Translations under genes and position numbers: made by a program
Notes under the pieces: model-generated
The model's database searches: none
The model's input: the letters and a program-made list of their open reading frames with translations, nothing else
What the model was told of the DNA's origin: nothing
Part shown: piece by piece, positions 35,940 to 44,237 of the stretch
Layout of the letters: each line of letters opens with the position of its first letter
Position numbering within the stretch: position 1 is the stretch's first letter
Assembly: GCF_009834765.1 (NCBI RefSeq)
Contig: NZ_WVHP01000025.1
Location: forward strand, 239,729-303,728
Origin: Saccharibacter sp. EH611
Lineage (GTDB): Bacteria > Pseudomonadota > Alphaproteobacteria > Acetobacterales > Acetobacteraceae
Reading direction: 5' to 3'
DNA: 64,000 nucleotides

Positions 35940-38305
35940 GGCGTGGCTTTCTTGGGCTGAGAGGCTGCGGGGTGTTGGGAAAACCAGCGGTTCAGATGGA
36001 AAAAGCGAAGAATTTTACGACCAAAGGCGCGTTCGTCAAAATAGCGGGCCCCCTCAAAATCGGGTGCCGCACAACGTGTCTTATAGGGGCCAATAGACGC
36101 TGAAAAGGGCCCGTAAGCACCCTCATCAATATAGCGCTGATATAAATTACGTGCCACATCACTTCCTTGCTCCCCATCATGAAGGCTCCATTGAATGCCT
36201 TGGCACAGCACCATCGCAAAAGCCTGTGAATGAGGTGGTAGAAGCGTACTGGCTTTGCGGATCAAATTATAAGCGCGGTAATGATAATGAAAGCGCGCAT
36301 CAACTGGGTGAGGGCGTGAGGCGTTGTAGCGTGCTGTTTCAATGGGGGCCGTATAGGTTGGGTAGACTTTGTCGTCATAGCTTTCTTTGGGGGTCATAGG
36401 GGCTTGGGCGACGGAGGTCGGGCCGCTGCCCTCAGCATAGCTTCCGCCAAAAGAGCTGACATAATCGGGTGATTGCTCATATCCCATAATGGCCATGCCA
36501 TCATTATAGACGATGTTTGCCGCTTCAAACCATCCTTGCGCGGCAGAGATAGGATCGAGACTGTTATGAGCCTTTTTCAGTGCTCGGATATAGGCCTGTG
36601 TTTTATCGTAGGGATATAGCACAACATTGTAAGACGGATTGCTTGACGAAGCGTCCGGGTGGGCCTGTGCGATCGTGTAGAAATAAGGGAGGGCTTCTTC
36701 AGGCCGGCCTTCACGCACGAGGCGACGGGCAAGGAGGTTGTAGAGCAGTCCAATATCAGAGGAAATATCAGACTCTTGGGCTAAGATGCTCTTTTGAGGA
36801 AGGCGTCGGTCTATGAAGGTTTTAAGCTCATCAACGGTCAGGATACGTTCCGCTAGATAAGAGAGGTCTGCGCTGAGTTCACTGCGTGAACTATAGCTTC
36901 CTGCGTCGTGCAGCTGGTCAAAATCTGGAGTGGAGGACATTGAACTTGCAGCATCGGTGGCGTCTTCTGTCACAGCTTGTCCTGGCTCAAACATGACAGC
37001 GTTAAAGAAAATATTGAACGCTTGGAGAGTATCGCCTTGTGCGAGTTGAAGTATGCCATGTTCTCCCTTGAGGAGCGTTATATTATCATCGCTAAGCTGT
37101 TGAGGATTGGCTTTCAGGGCTTGGATGGCGTGGTCGTAAAAGGTGGCAGCGTCTTTTGTGTGTCCATCATGAATGGCAATTTTAGCCTGTATCCACGCGG
37201 CAAGGGGGCTATGGCTGTGTGAAGCTAAGATAGAGGCCTCACGATAAGAGCCTTCATGATAGGCGAGAGCTGCGAGCTGGTCGGCATTCTCAACAGTGAG
37301 AGTGGGGTTGTTTTTGAAGGCGTTCAGAAGATGTTGATGGGCGTCTGCTGTACTATCAGAATAATCACTGAGGGCAAAAGCGACCAATACGCGGCGTGTG
37401 AGGGGCTCTTGAATGAGAGAGGAGAGCTCAGAGGATGAGTTTAAGGCCCATCCGGCGATCACGGCGAGAGAGTCGAGGGATGAATCGTTGGGTGTCAGAT
37501 CATCATGAGGGATCCAGCCATCCGCTTGCTGCTGGGTGTATAGGGCAATGGCATGATGGAGGTCAGAAAGTTCAACATCATCAGCGCATGGCTTGGAATA
37601 AAAGAAATCCGTCCAGACACAGCGTTTCTCGCCATTATTAAGGAAGAGAGCGGCTTCTTCTCCATAGCTTTGATGAGCGAGAGCAAGCGGATCAGGGGCT
37701 CCGGCTTCGACGACCTGGCGGGTTTGTTGGAAGGCGCGCGCTGCGCTATCGGTTTCGGTAGAGAATGCGTAGCCGTGTAGAAATTGCCGATGGGCGTGGA
37801 CTTCCCCAATCATGTAAAACGCCCAAGCGAGGCGAGGTTGGCTGACCGTAGCAGGCAGACGCGTAATGGCGGTGAGGCGTTCTAAAATGGCAGCGGAACG
37901 ATCATGGCGCGGATGAGAACGCCAGAGGTGATAGTCACGTGCGGCAGCCACGTAGAGGCGGAATGCTTCAGGCAAGGCTGCGCCGTGAGCATAGGCGTCA
38001 TCGCCGGAATGAGCCGTGGTGAGAAGATGGTTATACAGGGTGTGTTGCGCGGGAGGCAGCGCTTTGAGCGTTGTATCAATCAGTTGATCGTCCGTTTCTG
38101 AACGCTCAAGCTCTGGTTCTTTATGGGGGATAGATGGGAGAATCTGTGAAAGTTCGTACACAAAGCCATTATTAGGCGTTTTCGCGAAGGTCTCTGTACG
38201 ATCGAATAAAAGCCCCTCTGGAAAGAAAGGCCCGCAGGCCCACACGCTGGCTGTGCCTGTGAGGAGAAAAAGAGAGAGCGTGAGGGTGCGTGTTTTGAGA
38301 GCCAT
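35936..38305 (-). CDS. Large exported protein of unknown function, probably helical repeat
   Basis: A 789-residue protein with a signal peptide (MALKTRTLTLSLFLLTGTASVWA) followed directly by CGPFFPEGLLFD. The ACGPFFP start is one I remember from conserved uncharacterised proteins; the cysteine could be lipidated, though the -3 to -1 residues (VWA) fit a lipobox only partly. The rest is rich in Ala, Leu, Tyr and His and looks like a helical solenoid of TPR kind (for example AIALYTQQQADGW, YFYTIAQAHPDA, LLARRLVREGRPEEAL). I prefer the ATG at 38305; a TTG at 38338 is the other choice. It overlaps the GNAT gene by 4 bases. Confidence 0.7.
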   Translation of the reverse strand: MALKTRTLTLSLFLLTGTASVWACGPFFPEGLLFDRTETFAKTPNNGFVYELSQILPSIPHKEPELERSETDDQLIDTTLKALPPAQHTLYNHLLTTAHSGDDAYAHGAALPEAFRLYVAAARDYHLWRSHPRHDRSAAILERLTAITRLPATVSQPRLAWAFYMIGEVHAHRQFLHGYAFSTETDSAARAFQQTRQVVEAGAPDPLALAHQSYGEEAALFLNNGEKRCVWTDFFYSKPCADDVELSDLHHAIALYTQQQADGWIPHDDLTPNDSSLDSLAVIAGWALNSSSELSSLIQEPLTRRVLVAFALSDYSDSTADAHQHLLNAFKNNPTLTVENADQLAALAYHEGSYREASILASHSHSPLAAWIQAKIAIHDGHTKDAATFYDHAIQALKANPQQLSDDNITLLKGEHGILQLAQGDTLQAFNIFFNAVMFEPGQAVTEDATDAASSMSSTPDFDQLHDAGSYSSRSELSADLSYLAERILTVDELKTFIDRRLPQKSILAQESDISSDIGLLYNLLARRLVREGRPEEALPYFYTIAQAHPDASSSNPSYNVVLYPYDKTQAYIRALKKAHNSLDPISAAQGWFEAANIVYNDGMAIMGYEQSPDYVSSFGGSYAEGSGPTSVAQAPMTPKESYDDKVYPTYTAPIETARYNASRPHPVDARFHYHYRAYNLIRKASTLLPPHSQAFAMVLCQGIQWSLHDGEQGSDVARNLYQRYIDEGAYGPFSASIGPYKTRCAAPDFEGARYFDERAFGRKILRFFHLNRWFSQHPAASQPKKATP

Positions 38306-38342
38306 GAGGGGGACTGACCATAAAGGGTGAACAGACAAAGGA

Positions 38343-39560
38343 CTATGACGGCGTGCCTATCACCATATGGGGCGTATCATTCTGGCACCGAACCCAACCA
38401 ATCGTGCGGGAATGGCCCGGAGAAAGCAACCCATTCGTGCGGCGTTCTAGGCGCGGGACGGGGGAGGACAGGGTCAGCGTGTAGCCATGACTGCCGTCCA
38501 TTGTGTAAGGACAGGCGGTTTGCACGGTCAGAGTTGGGGGCAGAAGAGCGTCGATGGTTCCGTCATTACGCAGGCTGAGTTCATATAGGGCAGGTTCGGT
38601 TTGCATGACATGAACGGTGATTGTGCTGCGTAATGGCTGATGGGAGAGGACAGCATGCCATGTGGGGAGGCTCCAGGCGCGTTGGTCTTCTGCACTGGGG
38701 AGACGGAACCACACCCAGCTTTGCAGACCGTCCAACGGGATGCGCTCTTCATCGTGAATAAAAGAGGCGATCACGGTGGGGTCAGCAAGCAGTTCGGCAT
38801 GGATGTTGGTCTCGGTGAACGTGGCGGCTTCGCTCCTCACACTGGTGATCCGCCCTTGCTCATCCCAGCTTACGCGAGAGCCATAGGCAGGGAGTGCAAC
38901 AGACCAAGGGCCATGGCGACGCGTGGCGAATTGCGTGAGCCAGCGCTGAGCAACTCTTGCGTCAAAAAGACCGAGACGTGGGTTACGCACAGCGTGAATT
39001 TGGAGCACGACATGGTCGGCTTGCTGAAGCGCTTCGTCGAGATGGAAAGACGCCATCCAGGACGGCAGAGCGGTGATCCAGAGCGTGTGTGATGGCGGAA
39101 GGGTCTGGTGTAGCTGGTGGAGAAAAGCAGCATAGTCGCTGAGCCGATCTGCTGCGGCGTCATAATCAATTTCAATGCCGCTTGGTGATAGTCCGTGCTG
39201 TTTCCATTGCGTCAGAAGAGCGGTGATATGATCCATGACGGCGCGATGATCCCAATGGGCAAGTCGTCCATTGAGGCGAAAAACAGCGATGATAGGGCGG
39301 TGTGTGTGCTGTAAGGCAATGAGGTCAGGATGGGTGTCGCTCCAATGGCCCGTGCGTTCTAATTCTGCGCTTAAAACATGCCAGCGGCTGATGAGTGGGG
39401 TGCTACGGGTGAGGGCCTCATGCAGGGGGGCTGTCCAATGACGTTGCCAAATATAGGCCTCATGAGGGAGCTGCGTTGCTTTATGATGATGTTTGCAGCC
39501 TGCCAGCAGGAGTGAGGCTGCAAGAGCGAGGCAAAGGCGTCCGTGGAAAAGGGGCCTCAC
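38343..39560 (-). CDS. DUF3142-type lipoprotein
   Basis: A 405-residue protein with a lipoprotein signal (LCLALAASLLLAGC, near residue 22) followed by a His-rich KHHHK. The mature start AYIWQRHWTAPLHEALT matches the DUF3142 pattern as I remember it (AYVWQRxWTPAV...). The sequence contains the barrel-like stretch HGLSPSGIEIDYDAAADRL, and a glycoside hydrolase-like (GH18-type) fold with IEIDYD is a possibility. The GTG start at 39560 has GGAG upstream and overlaps the previous gene's stop by 4 bases. Function unknown. Confidence 0.72.
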   Translation of the reverse strand: MRPLFHGRLCLALAASLLLAGCKHHHKATQLPHEAYIWQRHWTAPLHEALTRSTPLISRWHVLSAELERTGHWSDTHPDLIALQHTHRPIIAVFRLNGRLAHWDHRAVMDHITALLTQWKQHGLSPSGIEIDYDAAADRLSDYAAFLHQLHQTLPPSHTLWITALPSWMASFHLDEALQQADHVVLQIHAVRNPRLGLFDARVAQRWLTQFATRRHGPWSVALPAYGSRVSWDEQGRITSVRSEAATFTETNIHAELLADPTVIASFIHDEERIPLDGLQSWVWFRLPSAEDQRAWSLPTWHAVLSHQPLRSTITVHVMQTEPALYELSLRNDGTIDALLPPTLTVQTACPYTMDGSHGYTLTLSSPVPRLERRTNGLLSPGHSRTIGWVRCQNDTPHMVIGTPS

Positions 39561-39796
39561 TGAGGCCGCCTCCAAGAGCGCGCTAGAGCGGTGGCGCTTG
39601 CTATCACTAATACAGCGCAGGGAAAGCAGAGTACGCCCGCCCCGCCAGTGTAAAGCCACGCCGTGTCGCAATCATAACGCTTGCTGACATCCAGCATGAG
39701 CGCGATGACGGATGAGGGCAGCCAGAGATCATAAAGCCGCATGAAAAAGAGTGTGAGAGCGAGCACGCAGGGCGTGACGATGATGAGCCGTGTCAT
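39557..39796 (-). CDS. Small two-helix membrane protein
   Basis: A 79-residue protein with two hydrophobic segments (about 4-36 and 50-70) separated by a short loop that contains DVSKRYDCD. Both its ends overlap the neighbouring genes by 4 bases (DUF2778-like upstream, DUF3142 downstream), which means tight translational coupling. It could anchor or protect against the DUF2778-like protein, as small membrane proteins next to Tlde1-like genes sometimes are; this is inference only. Confidence 0.65.
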   Translation of the reverse strand: MTRLIIVTPCVLALTLFFMRLYDLWLPSSVIALMLDVSKRYDCDTAWLYTGGAGVLCFPCAVLVIASATALARSWRRPQ

Positions 39797-40287
39797 TTGA
39801 TCTCAACCATGCCGTAGCTGCGTAAGGTGGTGTGTGGCACAGGGTCGGTTGCGCCATGGGTGAGCAAGAAAGCACGAATGCGCTGGAAGTCATGGCGTGA
39901 TTGTAGGGTTAAACAGCCTTCGGAAAGGCGAAAATATCCGCTGGGATGGAGGCGAAAGCTGCTGCGTGGATGGCCGTCAACCGTTGTGCGGTCATCAATC
40001 GTGCCATCATCACGGTAGAGGCTGAACCATGTTTGGCGGTCTTCACCAAGGACGAGATGGGCGAGGTCAATCAGGTATCGTCCAACGCTGGGGCGGTCTT
40101 GCCGATCCACAATATAATAGCGGCCAGGGGGCAGCGGCCCATTATGCGCAGAGGTGACGGAGGCTGGGTCATTAATCGCACGTTTATTGCCTGAGTAAGC
40201 GGGGAACGTGCCGAGGCCGGGCACGGTCAACGTGCTCATGCTCTGGTTATTGAGAGAGAAGGTCAGCAGGAGAGGTGCCAGCAGCAT
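39793..40287 (-). CDS. DUF2778 (Tlde1-like) protein, putative L,D-transpeptidase-fold
   Basis: A 164-residue protein. The start of the domain (FPAYSGNKRAINDPASV, then GPLPPGRYYIV) and the catalytic-type motif FRLHPSGYFRLSEGCLTL, with His and Cys eleven residues apart, match the DUF2778 family. Tlde1 of Salmonella, a type VI secretion effector acting on peptidoglycan, belongs to this family. No T6SS gene is in the window. The first 16 residues are hydrophobic without a basic start; an internal ATG at 40239 is another start. It sits in an operon with an STN-domain protein upstream and a small membrane protein downstream. Confidence 0.75.
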   Translation of the reverse strand: MLLAPLLLTFSLNNQSMSTLTVPGLGTFPAYSGNKRAINDPASVTSAHNGPLPPGRYYIVDRQDRPSVGRYLIDLAHLVLGEDRQTWFSLYRDDGTIDDRTTVDGHPRSSFRLHPSGYFRLSEGCLTLQSRHDFQRIRAFLLTHGATDPVPHTTLRSYGMVEIK

Positions 40288-40302
40288 GGAACATCGTTCC
40301 CT

Positions 40303-40632
40303 TTACGTGCGATGGCGGATTTCACGCACGAGCAAACCTTCTTCTGTGCTTTCAGCTCGTAAATTAGGAATATGGCGGATCAATCGACGCAAGGCAGTCA
40401 GGGGACGATAGCGCCCATGAAGAGACGCTGTTTGATGGTCTTTCAGCGCGTCAGGGCTGATCTGCACAAAGCAGCCGGAATGATGGGCGAAATCTTGGAG
40501 CGTTTCATCCATCCGTTGCGCGGGGTAATGATACGGCAAGGTTTGGTTGAGGGAACACACAGCGTGCGCTGCTGAAGGAGCCAGCATACTCATGCCAATT
40601 AAGACGATCATAGGAATGAAACGAAGGGACAT
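40303..40632 (-). CDS. Small exported STN-domain protein
   Basis: A 109-residue protein with a signal peptide ending AAHA near residue 24. The remainder (YHYPAQRMDETLQDFAHHSG, ISPDALKDHQTASLHGRYRP, LTALRRLI) is a clear Secretin/TonB N-terminal (STN) domain, normally found at the front of FecA-type receptors and secretins. Here it stands alone. The ATG at 40632 has GGAG eight bases upstream. It is the first gene of the operon, 15 bases before the DUF2778-like gene. Confidence 0.8.
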   Translation of the reverse strand: MSLRFIPMIVLIGMSMLAPSAAHAVCSLNQTLPYHYPAQRMDETLQDFAHHSGCFVQISPDALKDHQTASLHGRYRPLTALRRLIRHIPNLRAESTEEGLLVREIRHRT

Positions 40633-40674
40633 GAACACGACTCCATAACGACGGACTTCATGAGCCTATATCAT

Positions 40675-40698
40675 AAAAAAACCGTCCAAAAGGACGGT
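40675..40698 (-). terminator. Terminator of the cold-shock gene
   Basis: A perfect 7-bp stem (ACCGTCC 40681-40687 and GGACGGT 40692-40698) with an AAAA loop is followed on the minus strand by seven T residues. Confidence 0.88.
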
Positions 40699-40727
40699 CT
40701 TCTTAGAAGCTTACACAACAGAGTTGT

Positions 40728-40934
40728 TTAAGCAGCTTGGAGGTTCACAGCAGCTTCGCGGCCGTTGCGTCCTGCCTCGATCTCATAAGAGATCTTCTGT
40801 CCTTCATTAAGACCCTGAAGGCCTGAGCTTTGAAGCGCAGAAATATGGACGAAGACATCGTCAGCACCCATGTCAGGCGTGATGAAGCCGAAGCCTTTTG
40901 TTGCGTTGAACCATTTAACGGTGCCTGTTTTCAT
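40728..40934 (-). CDS. Cold-shock protein, CspA family
   Basis: A 68-residue single-stranded nucleic acid-binding protein. RNP1 is KGFGFI (after [12 protein letters not shown]) and RNP2 is DVFVHISAL, both intact. The C-terminal EAAVNLQAA is typical for alphaproteobacterial members. The next gene upstream on the same strand ends at 41160, so a 5' leader of up to 225 bases is possible, as for other cold-shock genes whose leaders regulate translation. The leader includes a 4-bp-plus repeat GCCTC...GGC but no clear structure I can name. Confidence 0.95.
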   Translation of the reverse strand: MKTGTVKWFNATKGFGFITPDMGADDVFVHISALQSSGLQGLNEGQKISYEIEAGRNGREAAVNLQAA

Positions 40935-41159
40935 AACGAGGCTCCTTCGTAATAACCAAGTGGCCGCGAATAAGAACGTTTTTCGCGATCAAAACAACTA
41001 CAGAGATACTGGAAGGCAACGTGCCGTCAGCCTCATCATAGAAGCACCCACTTTCTAGGACACCCTGCCTGTTAAAAGACAAAGAGGCAAGCTTTTTTAG
41101 TCACTTCCATGCATTTTTATTTTCCGTGTAGAGAGTGGGGCTTCTAAGGAGGGCTGGGT

Positions 41160-41819
41160 TTAGCGTGGTTTGCGCTGCCAAATGAGGCGTTTAAGCCAGA
41201 GGATGAGCCCAAGCATGACGAGTAAATAGGCCATTACACAGCTGCCGATTAACGTGCGGCTAGCTTTGTGGGCATCATCACTCCAGACCAGAAAAGCGGT
41301 TACGTCATGAGCCATCTGAACGGTGGTGGCCTCCGTGCCATCGGGATAGCTCAGCATGTGGTTTTGCAGGGGTGGGCGCATTTTAAAGCGATGATGATGG
41401 GTGAGTGCGACGGGATTATAGTACGTATGAGGCGCTAGAACGACACCCGGTGGTGGAGCCGTGTAGCTGTGCAGCATCGTTTCGATATAGCTGGGGCCTC
41501 CTTTGATTGTGCGTGCAATATGGGAAAGGTCAGGGGGGAAGTCCCCTCCATTAGCTGCTTTCCCAACGGCCTCATTAGGATAGGGCGAGGCAATCGGGCT
41601 GTTAAGGTCAGCGTGGCGCTGCTTGCTCCATTCCTCCAAGGCGGGGAGAGAGGGGTTCAGAGTGGCCATATCGCCATAATGGGCTTGGCTCATCCCGTGG
41701 CAGCTGCTGCACACATGCTGGAAGACGAACAAACCGCGTTGCTCAGCGGTGTCCGCATGGGCCGATGTGGCGCTCAAACCTGTGATGAGAAGAGCAGAAA
41801 GGAGGGCAAGGTGTTTCAT
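41160..41819 (-). CDS. petC: Cytochrome bc1 complex, cytochrome c1 subunit
   Basis: The c-type heme subunit of complex III. The 219-residue protein has a signal peptide ending AHA (residue 22), the heme site C37-x2-C40-H41 and a C-terminal membrane anchor (about 190-212) followed by KPR. A methionine in HHRFKMRPPL is the likely sixth heme ligand. The region before (YNPVALTHHHRF) is in the usual place. The protein is somewhat shorter than in many Alphaproteobacteria. Its start overlaps the cytochrome b stop by 4 bases. Confidence 0.94.
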   Translation of the reverse strand: MKHLALLSALLITGLSATSAHADTAEQRGLFVFQHVCSSCHGMSQAHYGDMATLNPSLPALEEWSKQRHADLNSPIASPYPNEAVGKAANGGDFPPDLSHIARTIKGGPSYIETMLHSYTAPPPGVVLAPHTYYNPVALTHHHRFKMRPPLQNHMLSYPDGTEATTVQMAHDVTAFLVWSDDAHKASRTLIGSCVMAYLLVMLGLILWLKRLIWQRKPR

Positions 41820-43018
41820 GAGTGTGAGCCCTCCTGAGGGCTACGTGCAAGGCGGCGTTCGCGTTGCGCGGTGAGGGGGAGGAGAATGAGGAAAACGCCC
41901 AACCAGACGACCAACCCTACGCGGCTTAGCCAGAGCCACAGCGCCGTAGGACTGTGCAGCCCGGCGGCTCCTAGGGTGATAAAGGCCACAAAGACGAGCA
42001 GTAAGCCAAGACGGACTACAGGGCGATAGGTGGCATTATGGCGTGGGGAGCGGTCTAGCCAAGGCAGCGCGAACAGCACAAGCACGCTCAGCGCCGCGAC
42101 GATCAGCCCGCCCAAGCGTGACGGTACTGCGCGGAGCATGGCGTAGAAGGGGGCAAGATACCATTCCGGTGTAATATCGCTGGGTGTTTTGAGCGGATTA
42201 GCAGGAATGATGTTACTGGTCTTCTCGATCCAATCTGGCAGGAAGAAGAGCAGCCCCGCGTATATAAGGAGGAAGACACAGACGAGCACGCCGTCTTTGC
42301 TGATATAATAGGGGCTGAAAGGGCGGGTTTGTGTGATCGGCTGTGGGCTATCTGCCGTTGGGTTGCTTGACCCGACACCGTGGAGGAAAACCACATGCAG
42401 CCCGACAATGGCGAGCACGATAAAGCCTAGCGCAAAATGCAGCACGAAGAAGCGATGCAGTGCGATGGTACCAAGTCCTTCGCCACCAAGAAGAACATTG
42501 ATGAGCGGCTTGCCGATAGCGGGAATGGCTTCCACAGCATGGGTGATAACCGTCGCGCCCCAATAGGACATCTGCCCCCAAGGTAGGACATAACCCGCAA
42601 AAGCGGTGACCATGAAAAGCAGGAGGAGTACAAGCCCGCTGAGCCAGACGAGCTCTCGCGGGGCTTTATAGGAGCCATACCAGAGGCCGCGCCCGACATG
42701 GAGGTAGAGAGCGGCGAACAGCATCGTAGCGCCTGTGGTGTGGATGGAGCGGATGAGCCAGCCAGAGGGAACGCGTCGCTGGATTTCTTCAATCGCACTA
42801 AACGCTTGCTGACTATCCGGTGTGTAATTAAGGGCCAAAAAAAGCCCGCTGAGACCCATCAAGCACAAGGCGACAATGAGGCAGGCCCCAAGCCCCCACC
42901 AGCCATTGACTGGCGGCATGGGGAATTGCGTCATGTGGCGGTGAAGAGGGGCCAGAAACGGAAGGCGTCGTGTAAGCCAGCCTGTGGCGTTCGTGTCGGA
43001 TGAAGAAGGCTGTGTCAT
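41816..43018 (-). CDS. petB: Cytochrome bc1 complex, cytochrome b subunit
   Basis: The b-type heme subunit with the quinol oxidation and reduction sites. The 400-residue protein has eight membrane helices. GWLIRSIHTTGATMLFAALYLHVGR carries the heme-binding histidines of helix B, and HFALGFIVLAIVGLHVVFLH those of helix D. The Qo-site motif is PEW (in DITPEWYL). The start is placed at the ATG at 43018, one base after the Rieske stop; an upstream in-frame start at 43072 lies within the Rieske gene. Confidence 0.95.
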   Translation of the reverse strand: MTQPSSSDTNATGWLTRRLPFLAPLHRHMTQFPMPPVNGWWGLGACLIVALCLMGLSGLFLALNYTPDSQQAFSAIEEIQRRVPSGWLIRSIHTTGATMLFAALYLHVGRGLWYGSYKAPRELVWLSGLVLLLLFMVTAFAGYVLPWGQMSYWGATVITHAVEAIPAIGKPLINVLLGGEGLGTIALHRFFVLHFALGFIVLAIVGLHVVFLHGVGSSNPTADSPQPITQTRPFSPYYISKDGVLVCVFLLIYAGLLFFLPDWIEKTSNIIPANPLKTPSDITPEWYLAPFYAMLRAVPSRLGGLIVAALSVLVLFALPWLDRSPRHNATYRPVVRLGLLLVFVAFITLGAAGLHSPTALWLWLSRVGLVVWLGVFLILLPLTAQRERRLARSPQEGSHS

Positions 43019-43019
43019 G

Positions 43020-43676
43020 TCAAATCTGCTGAATGGAGGCGATGTTAAAATGAGGGTCAGCCTTGCTTTCACCGAGGCGGATCACCGTGGGGCTGAGATA
43101 ATGCATGGGCGGCACAGGGAGGTTGTAGGGGGCTGGCATATCACGCAGTACCCGACCAGCCCCGTCAAACTGTGACCCGTGGCAGGGGCAGAAAAACCCA
43201 CCGGAAGCGGGCAGGCTGGGCAGGTCGCGCAGGTTGGGGATGCAGCCAAGATGGGTGCAGATGGTAATAAATACCCCATAGTCTGCCTTTAGGGAGCGAT
43301 GCGCATTGACGGCATCATGGGGCTGTTGAAGAACGGAAGAGTTGGGGTCACGCAGTTGCGCGATAAGCTCTGGGGCAGACAGGGCGGCGATCATGGCCGG
43401 TGTGCGGCGTTGGATGGACACGGGGAAGCCTTGCCAAAGAACGGTCTTTTGCCCGCCCGGAGCGAGGTCGCTGACATCAACATCCACCACAGCATTCTGG
43501 ACGGCATCACCATTGGTCGCGGCATGAGGGCCGCGCAAACTGTCAAGAAACGGCACGCTCAGGGCGCAGACACCGGCCCCTCCGAGGGCAGCCGTGCTCA
43601 GGCCAATGACATCACGCCGCGTGGGGCCATCATCGGGTCGATCCGCCGGGTGTGGCTGCTGTGGTCTGTCGCTCAT
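43020..43676 (-). CDS. petA: Cytochrome bc1 complex, Rieske iron-sulfur subunit
   Basis: The 2Fe-2S subunit of complex III. The 218-residue protein has a twin-arginine motif (TRRDVIGLS) followed by a hydrophobic anchor. The cluster ligands are seen in CTHLGCIP and CPCHGSQFD, including the disulfide cysteines. The Gly-Ser-Tyr-type region is [12 protein letters not shown]. The ATG at 43676 has GGAGGGG six bases upstream, so I reject the frame extension to 43748. It starts the three-gene bc1 operon, 68 bases after the EF-Tu-domain-like gene on the same strand. Confidence 0.95.
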   Translation of the reverse strand: MSDRPQQPHPADRPDDGPTRRDVIGLSTAALGGAGVCALSVPFLDSLRGPHAATNGDAVQNAVVDVDVSDLAPGGQKTVLWQGFPVSIQRRTPAMIAALSAPELIAQLRDPNSSVLQQPHDAVNAHRSLKADYGVFITICTHLGCIPNLRDLPSLPASGGFFCPCHGSQFDGAGRVLRDMPAPYNLPVPPMHYLSPTVIRLGESKADPHFNIASIQQI

Positions 43677-43744
43677 AATGTCCCCTCCATTCGTTGCGTA
43701 TTTTATGAGGGAAGGTCGGGTGGTGCAATTTTTTTGTCGGGTTG

Positions 43745-44059
43745 TCATGATCCATATGAAAATGAGTGGTCTATAGATGTCACTTTACCAATGCCGATTT
43801 TTCGAGAGGCTTCACTAATGAGGAAACAGTCCCCTTCAAAGATAGAATTTTTAATAGTGTCCCAACAGACAAGCTCTATAATGCAAGGTAACCTATCTCC
43901 TGCACGATAGAATCTATTGGGATCATTATAATAATGTATTCCCGACCAAAGTTTACCGGGAAGACGTTTAAATTGATGGCAGGGCCTATACCCAGAGAGC
44001 ACGCCATTATACCGCGGTCTCTTACATGTTTCAGAAAAGAATATCTCTGTTTCAAACAT
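43745..44059 (-). CDS. Stand-alone EF-Tu domain III-like protein
   Basis: A 104-residue protein resembling domain III of translation factor EF-Tu along its whole length. FETEIFF matches the first strand (FESEVYIL in EF-Tu), [10 protein letters not shown] matches the GYRPQFYF block, [11 protein letters not shown] the PGDN...L part, and [21 protein letters not shown] the final GLRFAIREGGRTVGAGVV. The G domain and domain II are absent. Its AT content is higher than that of the neighbours. The start is the ATG at 44059 (AAGGGG upstream). Function unknown; EF-Tu domain III binds tRNA and partner proteins. Confidence 0.7.
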   Translation of the reverse strand: MFETEIFFSETCKRPRYNGVLSGYRPCHQFKRLPGKLWSGIHYYNDPNRFYRAGDRLPCIIELVCWDTIKNSIFEGDCFLISEASRKIGIGKVTSIDHSFSYGS

Positions 44060-44124
44060 GGTTTTCCCCTTCTGACTAATGATGCGCATTATATTAATGT
44101 GTGCATATATGCGCTGGAAACAGT

Positions 44125-44147
44125 CGACATAATGAAATAAAATGTCG
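44125..44147. promoter_or_regulatory. Inverted repeat upstream of the NCS1 permease gene
   Basis: CGACAT (44125-44130) and ATGTCG (44142-44147), 11 bases apart, lie in the AT-rich divergent region between the EF-Tu-domain-like gene and the permease. A TATAAA box lies downstream (about 44196-44201). It may be an operator; support is only the symmetry and position. Confidence 0.25.
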
Positions 44148-44237
44148 TTTAATATAAATTTAGGATAAGTTCACTTTACATATTCCGATACCGTTATAAA
44201 TATCCTATGCTCTTCTCCCGCAAAGGAGAGTCGTATT

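Noticed and set aside
39793..40287. Type VI secretion locus around the Tlde1-like gene
   Set aside because: No Hcp, VgrG, PAAR or sheath gene is present in the window, so secretion by T6SS is not supported.
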